This document shows, in pieces, positions 6,177-14,567 of a stretch of DNA of 15,601 nucleotides; the stretch's first letter is position 1, and every line of letters starts with the position of its first letter. The position numbers and the translations under genes were made by a program. This DNA comes from JAEUKQ01 sp964414755 (lineage in GTDB: Bacteria > Pseudomonadota > Alphaproteobacteria > JAEUKQ01). The notes under the pieces were generated by a model that was given only the letters and a program-made list of their open reading frames with translations, did not search any database and was not told the DNA's origin. The stretch lies in assembly GCA_964414755.1 (NCBI GenBank), contig CAYPXH010000032.1, forward strand, positions 1-15,601, given 5' to 3'.

Positions 6177-7151
6177 TTAATGGTCATTTTGTGACAAAAT
6201 ATCATTAATATCTTCAAGTTTTGCTAAAATCTCTTCACGTTCGTAAAATGACATGTTTAACAATTCAAGCTGGTAATCCAGTAAAATAGCGTGTCGTTGG
6301 TTGGTGCTTATGACTGCAATCCCTAATGTTCCGCTATCTAATTTTGCAGAAAAACCAAAAGGATAAAAATTATTGCTTATACCTTGATAAAGATATTTGT
6401 CCCGGTTAGTTGCTAGATTGATTGGGTAAAATGACCAAATCTCTTTATCGATACCTTTGTTGCTCATCTGTTTTGGATATTGCTGATTTTGGTATTTTGG
6501 TTTTGTCATCCGGGAAGAATAAGCCCGAGACAAGATAACCAGTTTAATGACTGGCTTGTTGGCTTGAACATACCAATGAATTCTGAGGTAACGTAGCGTC
6601 CGCAATAGTTCTTTTAGTATAAAAATTAGGCCAACTATTAAGAAAAATTGAAGGATAAAAAAGGTAATTAAGCGTTTCGTAAAATAATCAATCCCCAAAT
6701 TGGTCGATACAATATTAGGATTTTTTTGGGAAACAAGAATTTGGGGATGGTAATCAATTGATTGAAGCGTATAACCATAAGCTTGGGTATGTTCTTTATA
6801 TTTATTCAGTTTATCTAAATCCCAAGCGAAAAAGGCATAAGTAATATTTTTTTGCTGTGCCTGGCTGCCCAGTATATTGAAATTACAGGTGATAATACCT
6901 ACGAAATCAATTTTACACGTGCCGTTGGCAACTTTTCCCCCTGTATCAACCACCCAACCATTACCACCCCGCCAATCTTGCCAAAGATTAGGACCAAACC
7001 GCCAAGCAAAAAACACTATTAAAGCCGAGAAAAATAAGACTAGTAGGGAATAGACGACTATCAGTTTTATTTTGACAGGCCATTTACGCAACGAATAAGG
7101 CGCCAAAATTCTGCGAATCTGGTTTTCATATACGTCAAAATTTTTTGGCAT
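6177..7151 (-). CDS. Two-span membrane protein of unknown function, paralogue 1
   Basis: This 324-residue protein has an N-terminal cytoplasmic stretch (QIRRILAPYSLRKW), a first membrane span at about residues 29-50, an extracytoplasmic-looking loop, a second span at about 161-179, and a cytoplasmic C-terminal domain. Just after the first span comes FGPNLWQDWRGGNGW (52-66). The loop has two cysteines (79 and 89) that could pair, and it ends in NPNIVSTNLGIDYFTKRL. The end contains GIAVISTNQRHAILLDYQLELLNM. The neighbouring upstream gene encodes a protein with the same layout and motifs, so the two arose by duplication. I do not recognise the family. The gap to that gene is 31 bases and to the GST a further 44, indicating one operon. 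The C-terminal domain differs more between the copies than the loop. Confidence 0.8.
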   Translation of the reverse strand: MPKNFDVYENQIRRILAPYSLRKWPVKIKLIVVYSLLVLFFSALIVFFAWRFGPNLWQDWRGGNGWVVDTGGKVANGTCKIDFVGIITCNFNILGSQAQQKNITYAFFAWDLDKLNKYKEHTQAYGYTLQSIDYHPQILVSQKNPNIVSTNLGIDYFTKRLITFFILQFFLIVGLIFILKELLRTLRYLRIHWYVQANKPVIKLVILSRAYSSRMTKPKYQNQQYPKQMSNKGIDKEIWSFYPINLATNRDKYLYQGISNNFYPFGFSAKLDSGTLGIAVISTNQRHAILLDYQLELLNMSFYEREEILAKLEDINDILSQNDH

Positions 7152-7182
7152 AATAAGCCTGTGTTACCTTGCACTTTAAATA

Positions 7183-8037
7183 TCAGCGCGCTGCTTCTTT
7201 TAAACCATTCAAAATCGCCTGCCTATCCTTACTAGGGATGTTCAGTGATTCCAGCTGATCATCAAGCAAAACGGCCTGGCGTTTGTCACGGCTAATCAGG
7301 GCTACCCCAACCATAGGCTGGCTGGAAATTAATAAGGGGCGGAACAGCCTACTAACTGACCGGTGATTGTAAGATTTGCTAACAGAGTGCGCCGGGGTAA
7401 AAAGCCAATTCTGCTTGGCGTTAATGCGTAGCGTTTTTTTATTTGTTGTTCTAGTTTTTAAATGATTTGGGATGCCTATGTGAACCAACTTTACTTCTGG
7501 TTTGCTATCACGAACAGAACGTTGCATGCGGCGTATGTTCAGAACCAGTAAAAATTGCCGCAACATTGCGATGGCTATAACAAAAAACCCCAGCTCTAGA
7601 ACAAAAAACACCATCAGGCGGTTGGTAAAATTATCAATACCTAAATCGGTAGTTAAAATATCAGGATTCTTGGCCGATTGTAATACGTCAACCTCGTAAT
7701 TTTTGCCACTAAAACCAAGGAAAAAATAAGCTACATAGACACGACGCCCATCACTGGCCTCTAAATATGCATCACAAGTAACAAGAAAGGTTTTGCTTTG
7801 GCATTCGCCATCAACGACATCAGCGTAACGGTCAAGCAGCCAATCGCTTCCTCCTTGCCAATCACGCCATAAAGAGGGGCCCAGAAACCATCCGATACCA
7901 CCTACCGCACCTAAAGATACCAGGAAACCAACAAAAGGACCAATTAAAAACCTCATCTTACTAGGCTGAATTTTATAGGGCGAGAGAATTTTTTGAATCT
8001 GTGCTTCATTAGGTAAAGAAGAAAGTGTTGCTGTCAT
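7183..8037 (-). CDS. Two-span membrane protein of unknown function, paralogue 2
   Basis: This 284-residue protein shares the plan of its downstream neighbour: IQKILSPYKIQPSK at the start, a span at about 30-52, FLGPSLWRDWQGGSDWLLD (51-69), a loop with Cys79 and Cys88, NPDILTTDLGIDNFTNRL (124-141), a second span at about 142-160, a basic stretch (RRMQRSVRDSK), and a C-terminal part with GVALISRDKRQAVLLDDQLESLNI. The conserved GPxLWxDWxGG and LGIDxFTxRL motifs flank the predicted external loop. The loop reads V-x-G-x-C then TC, like a small disulfide-bonded beta domain. The positive-inside rule puts both ends in the cytoplasm. Function is unknown; a sensor or an envelope-complex subunit is possible. 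No clear Shine-Dalgarno precedes the ATG, though translation may be coupled to the upstream GST gene. Confidence 0.8.
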   Translation of the reverse strand: MTATLSSLPNEAQIQKILSPYKIQPSKMRFLIGPFVGFLVSLGAVGGIGWFLGPSLWRDWQGGSDWLLDRYADVVDGECQSKTFLVTCDAYLEASDGRRVYVAYFFLGFSGKNYEVDVLQSAKNPDILTTDLGIDNFTNRLMVFFVLELGFFVIAIAMLRQFLLVLNIRRMQRSVRDSKPEVKLVHIGIPNHLKTRTTNKKTLRINAKQNWLFTPAHSVSKSYNHRSVSRLFRPLLISSQPMVGVALISRDKRQAVLLDDQLESLNIPSKDRQAILNGLKEAAR

Positions 8038-8081
8038 GATATTAGGTTTTTTATATGGTGGGATAGACTGATAATTACAGC

Positions 8082-8702
8082 TTATTCTCTTGGCGTTGTT
8101 GCTTTCATGGATGGTCGTTTACTGATTTCTTGGTACCAAATATCCAATTGGGGATAGGATCTATGCCAATTGTCTTGGGCAAAACGAAAATCTAAATAGC
8201 CCAGCGCAGCAGCAATAGATAATTCGCCGATTGTTAACTCCTTATTAAATTCTTTTACCAATTGTTCGGCAACCTTAAGGCTGTTATCGACACTATTGCG
8301 CTGACGTGATAAAAAATCTGGCCATTGTAAATGGGTTGGGCGCATGTGGGTTTCAACACGTTGGGCGATGGCTGCTTCTAAAATACCATCAGCAAGTGCG
8401 TGCAGCCGTAAAGCCTTGTATTTAGCGGTGCCGCTAGCTGGGAACAGTTTTCCCTTAGCCAAGTCATTCAAATATTCACAAATGACGATTGAGTCATAAA
8501 GAACCAAGCCATCACCCGTTGTTAAAGTAGGAACCTTGCCCAGGGGGTTTTCCGGTGATATCCCCTGGATCCAATTATCACGAACAGGTGCCATTATTTC
8601 AATTTTATCAGCCAATTTTAATTCATGGGCAACCAACATTACCTTGCGGCCATAAGGGGTGGTGCCTGAGGTGCGTAATTTCATTTTAGCCGGGCTAATC
8701 AT
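8082..8702 (-). CDS. Glutathione S-transferase family protein
   Basis: This 206-residue cytosolic GST-like protein has an N-terminal thioredoxin-fold domain (residues about 7-84) with the TSGTTPYGRKV start, NPLGKVPTL (52-60, including the cis-proline) and LYDSIVICEYL (68-78, the Asp-Ser pair that holds glutathione). An all-helical C-terminal domain ends with GELSIAAALGYLDFRF (159-174). Members conjugate glutathione to electrophiles or reduce peroxides and disulfides; the substrate is not predictable. AGGAG about six bases before ATG 8702 supports this start over Met7. It is first in a likely operon with the two membrane-protein paralogues. The gap to the upstream ClbS-like pseudogene is 269 bases, so a promoter probably lies there. 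Confidence 0.9.
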   Translation of the reverse strand: MISPAKMKLRTSGTTPYGRKVMLVAHELKLADKIEIMAPVRDNWIQGISPENPLGKVPTLTTGDGLVLYDSIVICEYLNDLAKGKLFPASGTAKYKALRLHALADGILEAAIAQRVETHMRPTHLQWPDFLSRQRNSVDNSLKVAEQLVKEFNKELTIGELSIAAALGYLDFRFAQDNWHRSYPQLDIWYQEISKRPSMKATTPRE

Positions 8703-8850
8703 TATATGCTCCTGATCAAATAGATGAAGGTCAGAGGTCTAGTTATATAAGTTTGCACATTCTGCATCAACCCAGTAAAAATCGCAATAATGTACATGAA
8801 CAACTAATACAATTTGTTTTGAACAATATAAAAGCAATATAAAAATCGGG

Positions 8851-8882
8851 GTTAGTGCAGGCGTTTAGACTTCCTGCCTAAC
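8851..8882. repeat. Imperfect inverted repeat in the GST upstream gap
   Basis: GTTAGTGCAGG (8851-8861) pairs with CCTGCCTAAC (8873-8882) apart from one bulged T, around an 11-base loop. It lies between the ClbS-like pseudogene and the GST gene. There is no real T-run, so it is at best a weak terminator, or an operator-like site. The rest of the 269-base gap (8703-8971) shows no gene. Confidence 0.35.
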
Positions 8883-8971
8883 TTTAGTTGATTGTTTGAG
8901 TAGGTGCAATTGTATTTTCGGGGTTGGCTTATTGAAGCGCCATTCGGGTTAATTAATAATTTGAAAATCTT

Positions 8972-9481
8972 TTAAGGTTCGGGCGGTCCTATGTTGGCTT
9001 TGCGTAAAGTGCGACGTGCTGATTGGTATGGGGCAATTGTATTAACCTGAATCCACTTAACAAGAGGCCATTTATTACCAGCCCAGCGGCGTTGGCCAGG
9101 GTGAAACAAGGTTTCTGGCGTTTGATTGTTAATCCAAATCACAATATTGTGCAAGGTTTTAGAAAATTCTTTACATAATTCTTTTATAGGCCAATTGGCA
9201 TATTGATTATAGAAGCTTTGGGCCAGTTTCCCAAGCTGATTCCAACTATATCCAGGTGCAGGCATTAACGGCTGTAAGCCTTTTGTTTCGGCAATATCCC
9301 AGCTTAAAAGTAGATTTCCCCATCCAATTTAGTATGCCAGCAAGTCAGCCGCACTGAAACCACAACCCGGCAACAATTGACGTGCTGATTTATCAGATAA
9401 TTCTTCATAAAATTCTAACAGCCATTTACCAGATTGGCGTATATTGTTAATAATTGTCGCCTGATCAGTTGGTAGGGGCAT
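8972..9481 (-). pseudogene. ClbS/DfsB-family gene with an internal stop codon
   Basis: From ATG 9481 the frame encodes MPLPTDQATIINNIRQSGKW and continues to LLAY (residue 50). It then meets TAA at 9329-9331, and reads on in the same frame as IGWGNLLLSWDIAET through PGYSWNQLGKLAQSFYNQY and ends PYQSARRTLRKANIG, with the final stop at 8972. The full 169-residue plan fits the ClbS/DfsB (DUF1706, DinB-like four-helix) family: MPxPT start, LxAYLIGWG, GYxWNxLGxLAxxFYxxY, and the closing PYxSARxxxRKW-like helix. The stop replaces the position that is usually leucine (TTA to TAA would do it). ClbS protects colibactin producers from the toxin. Other members are thought to bind reactive compounds. Everything after the stop looks conserved, so the lesion is probably recent, or a sequencing error. 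Confidence 0.78.
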
Positions 9482-9596
9482 GTTACCTTAACTTTGCAGA
9501 ATAAAATTTTGGCGGGAATAAGCTTTTCAAAACTATCACACGCCCTATATAATCGCTACAATATTTTCTGCGGCAATAAAGATTGCGTTCACCAAG

Positions 9597-10367
9597 ATGT
9601 TAAATCCTGATCATTTTCCGTTTGTGCAAGGTTCTTTTGCTTGGAATGGGGCACGCTTGCGTCATTTTTACGACAGTCGCTTAGGCTATGGGATTACCCA
9701 TCATGCCGGCGGGCTTTTAAAAGCAATGCTAAAGAATTTTCGGTTTCATGAAACATCGGGTGTTGTGCTTGGGCTTGGTTATACCAAGCCATATATGTCT
9801 TTATTAGGCATGAAAGAGCATGTATGTTTTTATGCCAGGCCAAATTGGTTGGGTAATCAAGACCTTGGATATCAGGAGCATCGTACAGTTATTTTCGCCC
9901 AACCAAATCAAGTACCTATTCATGGGCAATCCGTTCATCAAATATTATTAATACATGCGGCAAAATCGAAAAAGGACCTGGTAGAATATTTTGTTGAAGC
10001 AAGGCGCATAACGGTTTCTGGTGGTTTATTGATTGGGTTATTGCCTTTGTGGGGTAATGGGTGGTTTTTGTCCCGACATATCCCTTTTTGCAATGATGTT
10101 TCTGTGACAAGCCGTTATCTAAGTAATACTTTAAATTCAGTGGGTTGGGAGGTTCTGGGCATGCAATATGGTATTCACTGTTGGCCAATGTGGAATGAAC
10201 ATACTGTAGGGGCTTTGCCTATCTGGGAAAAATTTGCGCGTTTGTTGTTACCAATAACAGCCGGAATCGTTGCTTTCGTTGCTGTTAATGGAGTGATGCG
10301 TCAAAAATTAGTCAAAATTACCCCAAGAAAACTTCGACTTCCTAATTTATCTGCCTTACCCCGTTAA
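9597..10367 (+). CDS. Divergent methyltransferase-like protein upstream of hisC
   Basis: This 256-residue protein resembles the class I SAM-dependent methyltransferase-like family commonly found near hisC in Rhodospirillales-type genomes. Features are the start FYDSRLGYGITHHAGGLLKAML, a motif-I-like VLGLGYTKPY (57-66), an ILLIHAAKSKKDLVEYFVEARR stretch (116-137; family: VLLVHALE..xxLLxExxRVL), a GGLLIGLLP strand (142-150), and the SRHIPF segment (159-164). The acidic residues of the family pattern are lost here (HQILLIHAAK instead of DxVLLVHALE), so SAM binding or catalysis is doubtful. The C-terminal part is hydrophobic (LLLPITAGIVAFVAV, 216-230). The ATG has no clear Shine-Dalgarno site. 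The 161-base gap to hisC could hold a separate promoter. The substrate is unknown. Confidence 0.72.
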   Translation: MLNPDHFPFVQGSFAWNGARLRHFYDSRLGYGITHHAGGLLKAMLKNFRFHETSGVVLGLGYTKPYMSLLGMKEHVCFYARPNWLGNQDLGYQEHRTVIFAQPNQVPIHGQSVHQILLIHAAKSKKDLVEYFVEARRITVSGGLLIGLLPLWGNGWFLSRHIPFCNDVSVTSRYLSNTLNSVGWEVLGMQYGIHCWPMWNEHTVGALPIWEKFARLLLPITAGIVAFVAVNGVMRQKLVKITPRKLRLPNLSALPR

Positions 10368-10528
10368 CATCTAACAAGCAAATTTTTAAAATCAACGCTT
10401 AAAGGGGTTGCCATTCTGTGTTTGCTTCAGTAAGTTGGTTGCAATAATTTTTTCACGATTGCTGATAGGCTTGTATTTTATTCTAAGTCCGCTTTGTTCA
10501 AAAAACGATAAATCCGGGAGGATAAACA

Positions 10529-11668
10529 ATGACAGTGCCAGCAAGACCAGGTTTGGACGTTCTATCGCCGTATGTTCCGGGTGAAGCAAAAATACCAGGG
10601 ATCGATAAGCCCATTCGCCTGGCTTCAAACGAAAATTCGATGGGCTGCAGCCCAAAAGCTGTTGATGCTTTTTTAACCCTATCTGGACAATTACATCGTT
10701 ATCCTGACCCATCGGCCACGCGATTGCGTGAAACAATTTCAGATAGGTTCAAACTACATCTTAAGCGAATTGTGTGTGGTGCTGGTTCCGACGAACTAAT
10801 CGAGCTGTTGGCACAGGCCTATGCCGGTCCTGGTGATGAAATTATATATAGTCAATATGGTTTTATGAAATATGGAATAACCGCTGTTGCCGTTGGTGCC
10901 AAGCCTGTTCCTGTTCCAGAAAAAGATTTTAGAACACAAATTACCGAAATTTTAGCAGCAATTACACCCAGAACGCGGATCGTTTTTTTGGCTAACCCTA
11001 ATAATCCTACGGGCAGTTTGTTAACCCTGGATGAAATTCTTACCCTACATCGCGGTTTACCATCTCGTGTGTTGTTGGTTCTTGATGCGGCCTATGCAGA
11101 TTATGTTGATGATAAAACCTATGATCCGGGATACTTTCTGGCGGAAGACAAAGAAAATGTTGTTGTGCTGCGGACTTTTTCGAAAATATATGGCCTGGCT
11201 GCCTTACGTATTGGCTGGGCTTATGCTCATGAATCCATCATTGATATTTTAAATCGTATTCGCGGGCCTTTTACACTATCGGCACCATCCCAAGCAGCTG
11301 CTTGTGCTGCGCTTGGTGACAGACAACATGTTCAAAAGTCATTCCAACATAATCGTCAATGGTTGCGTTGGGTTACACAGCACATTCAACAATTAAGATA
11401 CCGCGTGCTACCCAGCGCCGGTAATTTTGTGATGGTTCATTTTTCACAAAGTATGAAGCCAAGCCATCGTAAACAAGGTACACAACTTGCGCAAGATGTT
11501 AAAAGTTTCTTAAATCAACAAGGAATAATTGTTCGACCTCTCGATCCTTATGGCTTGCCAGATTGTTTGCGTATAACAATTGGTACGGCGCAAGAAATGG
11601 AAACGGTTGTACGCAAATTTCAAGACTATCAAAGCCGCCACCAACACCTTCGACAATCGGTCGGGTAG
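10529..11668 (+). CDS. hisC: Histidinol-phosphate aminotransferase
   Basis: This 379-residue fold-type I aminotransferase uses PLP to convert imidazole acetol phosphate and glutamate to L-histidinol phosphate (histidine pathway) and can often act on aromatic 2-oxo acids. Seen in order: LASNENSMG near the start (31-39), RYPDPSATRLR (57-67), GAGSDELIELL (84-94), NPNNPTG (156-162), LDAAYADYV (185-193), TFSKIYGLAALRIGW (216-230) with Lys219 as the PLP-binding lysine and Arg227, and CLRITIGT (346-353), whose Arg348 should bind the substrate carboxylate. Length is standard. GGGAGG at 10516-10521 is seven bases before the ATG. The gene ends in TAG. A preceding methyltransferase-like gene and nearby DUF2125 gene are the usual company of this hisC type. 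TyrA/aromatic function cannot be excluded. Confidence 0.93.
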   Translation: MTVPARPGLDVLSPYVPGEAKIPGIDKPIRLASNENSMGCSPKAVDAFLTLSGQLHRYPDPSATRLRETISDRFKLHLKRIVCGAGSDELIELLAQAYAGPGDEIIYSQYGFMKYGITAVAVGAKPVPVPEKDFRTQITEILAAITPRTRIVFLANPNNPTGSLLTLDEILTLHRGLPSRVLLVLDAAYADYVDDKTYDPGYFLAEDKENVVVLRTFSKIYGLAALRIGWAYAHESIIDILNRIRGPFTLSAPSQAAACAALGDRQHVQKSFQHNRQWLRWVTQHIQQLRYRVLPSAGNFVMVHFSQSMKPSHRKQGTQLAQDVKSFLNQQGIIVRPLDPYGLPDCLRITIGTAQEMETVVRKFQDYQSRHQHLRQSVG

Positions 11669-11778
11669 TTTAATTTGCCTAGCGTGCGTGCGCATGCCAA
11701 TGGCCAAAATTTAGCCTACCCTTTTCACATTCATTTCTGAATGCGCAGAAGCCAAACAAAGAATTACCGATTATTAAC

Positions 11779-11783
11779 AAGGA
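11779..11783 (+). promoter_or_regulatory. Shine-Dalgarno that fixes the start of homospermidine synthase
   Basis: AAGGA lies eight bases before ATG 11792. The frame is also open from ATG 11741, which would add 17 polar residues (MRRSQTKNYR and following) not typical of the family and has no good ribosome site. Confidence 0.75.
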
Positions 11784-11791
11784 TAAATACC

Positions 11792-13219
11792 ATGGTAAAA
11801 AAATTTCCCTTTAGTGGCCGTGTCTTAATGATAGGCTATGGATCAGTTGGGCGTTGTACCCTGGCAATGATTGCCGAACATTTCGACATGCCATTAAGCA
11901 ACATCATTATTATTGATGGGCAAGATCAAAAATCCTTAATTGCCCCTTATGTTCAGCGTGGCGTGCGTTATGTAGTTAATCCACTTTATAAACATAATTT
12001 AGAGCAAGTGCTTAATGGTCTTGCGGGTGCTGGCGACATTATGTTGAACTTAAGCGTTGATGTAAGTTCTGTCGATTTGATGGATTGGTGTCAAAAAAAC
12101 CGTGTTTTATATTTGGATACCTGTATTGAACCATGGGATGGGTATTATGATAACCCGGACATTCCTGTCAATAAACGTAGTAACTATTATCTAAGGTATG
12201 AAGCCATTCAGCGTGCAAAGAAATGGCGTAAACCAGCTATGAGTGCTTTATTAACCCACGGTGCTAACCCAGGGTTGATTAGCCATTTTGTAAAAGCTGG
12301 TATGCTTGAAATTGCCGCAAAAAAGATCAAAAATTTTAAAGATACACCCAAAAATCAACAAGAATGGGCTGCCCTAGGCAACAGCCTAGGGGTTAAGGTT
12401 ATTCAGGTTGCTGAACATGATACCCAAATCGCTAATCGCCCTAAACGACCAGGTGAATTTGTCAATACCTGGAGCATCGACGGCTTTTATAGCGAAGGGA
12501 TGCAGCCGGCGGAGATGGGGTGGGGTACCCACGAAAAGAAGATGCCCAAAGATGGTCATTATCATCGTGTTGGTGCTCGTTCTGCCATTTATCTGGGGCA
12601 ACCGGGTTTAATTACCCAAGTAAGTTCCTGGACACCGATAAGCGGCCCTATGAAAGCTTATTGTATCACCCACGGCGAAGCTATAAGTCTTAGCGAATAT
12701 TTAAGTCTAAAGCAGGGTAAAAAGGTTATTTACCGCCCAACCGTTTATTATGCTTATCACCCCTGTAACGACGCTGTCCTAAGCATGCGTGAGGTAGCTA
12801 CGCGTGATAACTGGACATTACAGCCTAATAAACGCCTTTTGAATGAGGAAATTATCGAAGGATCAGATGAGCTTGGGGCGTTGATGCTTGGTGATCATGG
12901 CGGTTTTTGGTTTGGATCAGTTCTTGACAATGCAACGGCACGCCAAGTTCTTCATGGAAAATTTAGTGCAACATCTTTGCAGATTGCTTCGCCCGTTATG
13001 GCGGGTGCGATGTGGTTGATTAAGAATCCTGAGCTTGGCTTGTTAGAACCAGAACATCTAGATTATCAAGAAATTATTGATATATGCAGACCATATTTGG
13101 GAAAAATTATTGGAGTATGGACTGATTGGAATCCTTTAAAAGGACATTATCGATTATTCCGTGAAAAAGGGTTGAACTTGAACGATCCTTGGCAGTTTCA
13201 AAATTTCCGCATCAGTTAG
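11792..13219 (+). CDS. hss: Homospermidine synthase
   Basis: This 475-residue NAD-dependent enzyme joins two putrescines (or putrescine and spermidine) to make sym-homospermidine, releasing ammonia or diaminopropane, in the cytoplasm. The Rossmann motif GYGSVG is at residues 15-20, LDTCIEPW at 108-115, THGANPG at 155-161, and the active-site region EHDTQ and TWSIDGFYSEGMQPAEMGWG at 208-212 and 226-245. Glu208, Trp227 and Glu235 fall two residues before the Glu210, Trp229 and Glu237 that I recall for the Blastochloris viridis enzyme, so the catalytic set appears intact. Length fits the family. It is 123 bases after hisC on the same strand and converges on the DUF2125 gene. It is probably transcribed on its own or with hisC. 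The gene ends in TAG. Confidence 0.93.
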   Translation: MVKKFPFSGRVLMIGYGSVGRCTLAMIAEHFDMPLSNIIIIDGQDQKSLIAPYVQRGVRYVVNPLYKHNLEQVLNGLAGAGDIMLNLSVDVSSVDLMDWCQKNRVLYLDTCIEPWDGYYDNPDIPVNKRSNYYLRYEAIQRAKKWRKPAMSALLTHGANPGLISHFVKAGMLEIAAKKIKNFKDTPKNQQEWAALGNSLGVKVIQVAEHDTQIANRPKRPGEFVNTWSIDGFYSEGMQPAEMGWGTHEKKMPKDGHYHRVGARSAIYLGQPGLITQVSSWTPISGPMKAYCITHGEAISLSEYLSLKQGKKVIYRPTVYYAYHPCNDAVLSMREVATRDNWTLQPNKRLLNEEIIEGSDELGALMLGDHGGFWFGSVLDNATARQVLHGKFSATSLQIASPVMAGAMWLIKNPELGLLEPEHLDYQEIIDICRPYLGKIIGVWTDWNPLKGHYRLFREKGLNLNDPWQFQNFRIS

Positions 13220-13286
13220 GGTAAGATGTTATTCAAGATCATCTTTGTTTTAGGTGCTTTCGGCAGAGATGATCGTGATAATGTAA

Positions 13287-14366
13287 CTATTGGTTTAGGG
13301 ATTTGGGTATAAAATTTTGAAGATAATTCCAATTTAAATTTGGTATTGTATATATTGATATTGGACCAACGCTTAGGTTTTTGTTTTCGATCAACATTCT
13401 AACAACTAGTTTATTTTTTGCTGTATTGCCTTGGGCGGAGGCCAGAAACCTAACGGCCTCTTGGATATGTTCTTTAATATCTATATTTGTTAACCCTGAA
13501 TTCAGCAATTCGTTCACGAAAGTTTCATAATGATGAAGAACAAGGTTAATCTTGGCAATTGGCTGCAGTTGCTGATCAAGCTGTAATATCGTGTTATCGC
13601 TAGATATAGCCCATTTTTCTGTTATTATCTCGAATTGATGAAACACGATCTGCCCATTGTTTTTTTGCCAGCTTAATAGGTAATCAATAAAATTCTTTCC
13701 CCGTCCCACATTGTTCACTGAAGCGTGAAAACGCATCAGTTTAATAGGTTCTGATATCAAGGATGCTGGTATTGCCGAAACCGCAATATCATGCAGTTGG
13801 GTGTTAACAGACCATTCTTTCTTGTTCCTCACGTGCTTTACTATTATCTCAGCCAATCTTATAGATAGGGGCGTGGGTTGCCCTAAATTAAATGGTTGTT
13901 CCATCCTCCAGCCTGCAATATTAATAACCATATTTTCAAGCTGACCATCGGTATTTAGTTCGCTGCTGATATGCATAGTAGAAATTAACGTGGCAGGCTG
14001 ATGTGGTAAAAGAAATTCTTGTTTTGCATTGTGTATGCGTATCTCAAATACCATGGGACGCAGGAAGTCTATCAAAACATCAATCCGGTCAGCACTTAGC
14101 AACCAAGGAGCATGTCCATTTTTGTAGCCAATTTTAATATCAGGTATAGTAATAACAAAATTGAACGGAAAGCCTTGAATATTTATGGATGTAGGGAGAT
14201 TGGCTACAACACCATCAATATTCACCCTGTTGTTCAGGGTTGGCCAATACGACTTTAAGCTTTGTGCGGCAACGAACCAAGCGCCAATATAAAGGGTAAT
14301 CAGAACAAGGGGTAGCAAAAAAATACCGTAAATGATTCTGGTTAAAATTTTTGGTAACTTGGCCAT
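13287..14366 (-). CDS. DUF2125 domain protein, N-terminal membrane anchor
   Basis: This 359-residue protein has one N-terminal hydrophobic segment (about residues 11-34, then QSLKSYW) and a long non-cytoplasmic domain of beta-rich character. GFPFNFVITIPDI at 65-77 is the hallmark of DUF2125 proteins, found near hisC or tyrA in alphaproteobacteria and of unknown role. They resemble large beta-taco or LptC/AsmA-like envelope proteins in general build, which suggests but does not show an envelope function. Length is normal for the family. The start ATG is at 14366, with no second good option. It converges on homospermidine synthase, with 67 bases between the stops, and is divergent from the EamA gene. 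Confidence 0.83.
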   Translation of the reverse strand: MAKLPKILTRIIYGIFLLPLVLITLYIGAWFVAAQSLKSYWPTLNNRVNIDGVVANLPTSINIQGFPFNFVITIPDIKIGYKNGHAPWLLSADRIDVLIDFLRPMVFEIRIHNAKQEFLLPHQPATLISTMHISSELNTDGQLENMVINIAGWRMEQPFNLGQPTPLSIRLAEIIVKHVRNKKEWSVNTQLHDIAVSAIPASLISEPIKLMRFHASVNNVGRGKNFIDYLLSWQKNNGQIVFHQFEIITEKWAISSDNTILQLDQQLQPIAKINLVLHHYETFVNELLNSGLTNIDIKEHIQEAVRFLASAQGNTAKNKLVVRMLIENKNLSVGPISIYTIPNLNWNYLQNFIPKSLNQ

Positions 14367-14567
14367 AAGTTTATGATAGAGTCTTACTTTGCTAAGAGTT
14401 TTAGGTTGTCGGAATATGAATATAAAGCCCCTGATAATAATCTGAATTTATAACAGCACAAGATTTTAAAAATTATTTTTTATTCTGGCCTTAGGGACTC
14501 TAGACATTCATTGCCTTCAGCCCCATGATATGGGTGTTTTTAAGAAATATACGGGAATATAGAACAT

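Noticed and set aside
13237..13274. 8-bp inverted repeat GATCATCT / AGATGATC after homospermidine synthase
   Set aside because: The loop is 22 bases and no T-run follows, so I do not call it a terminator.
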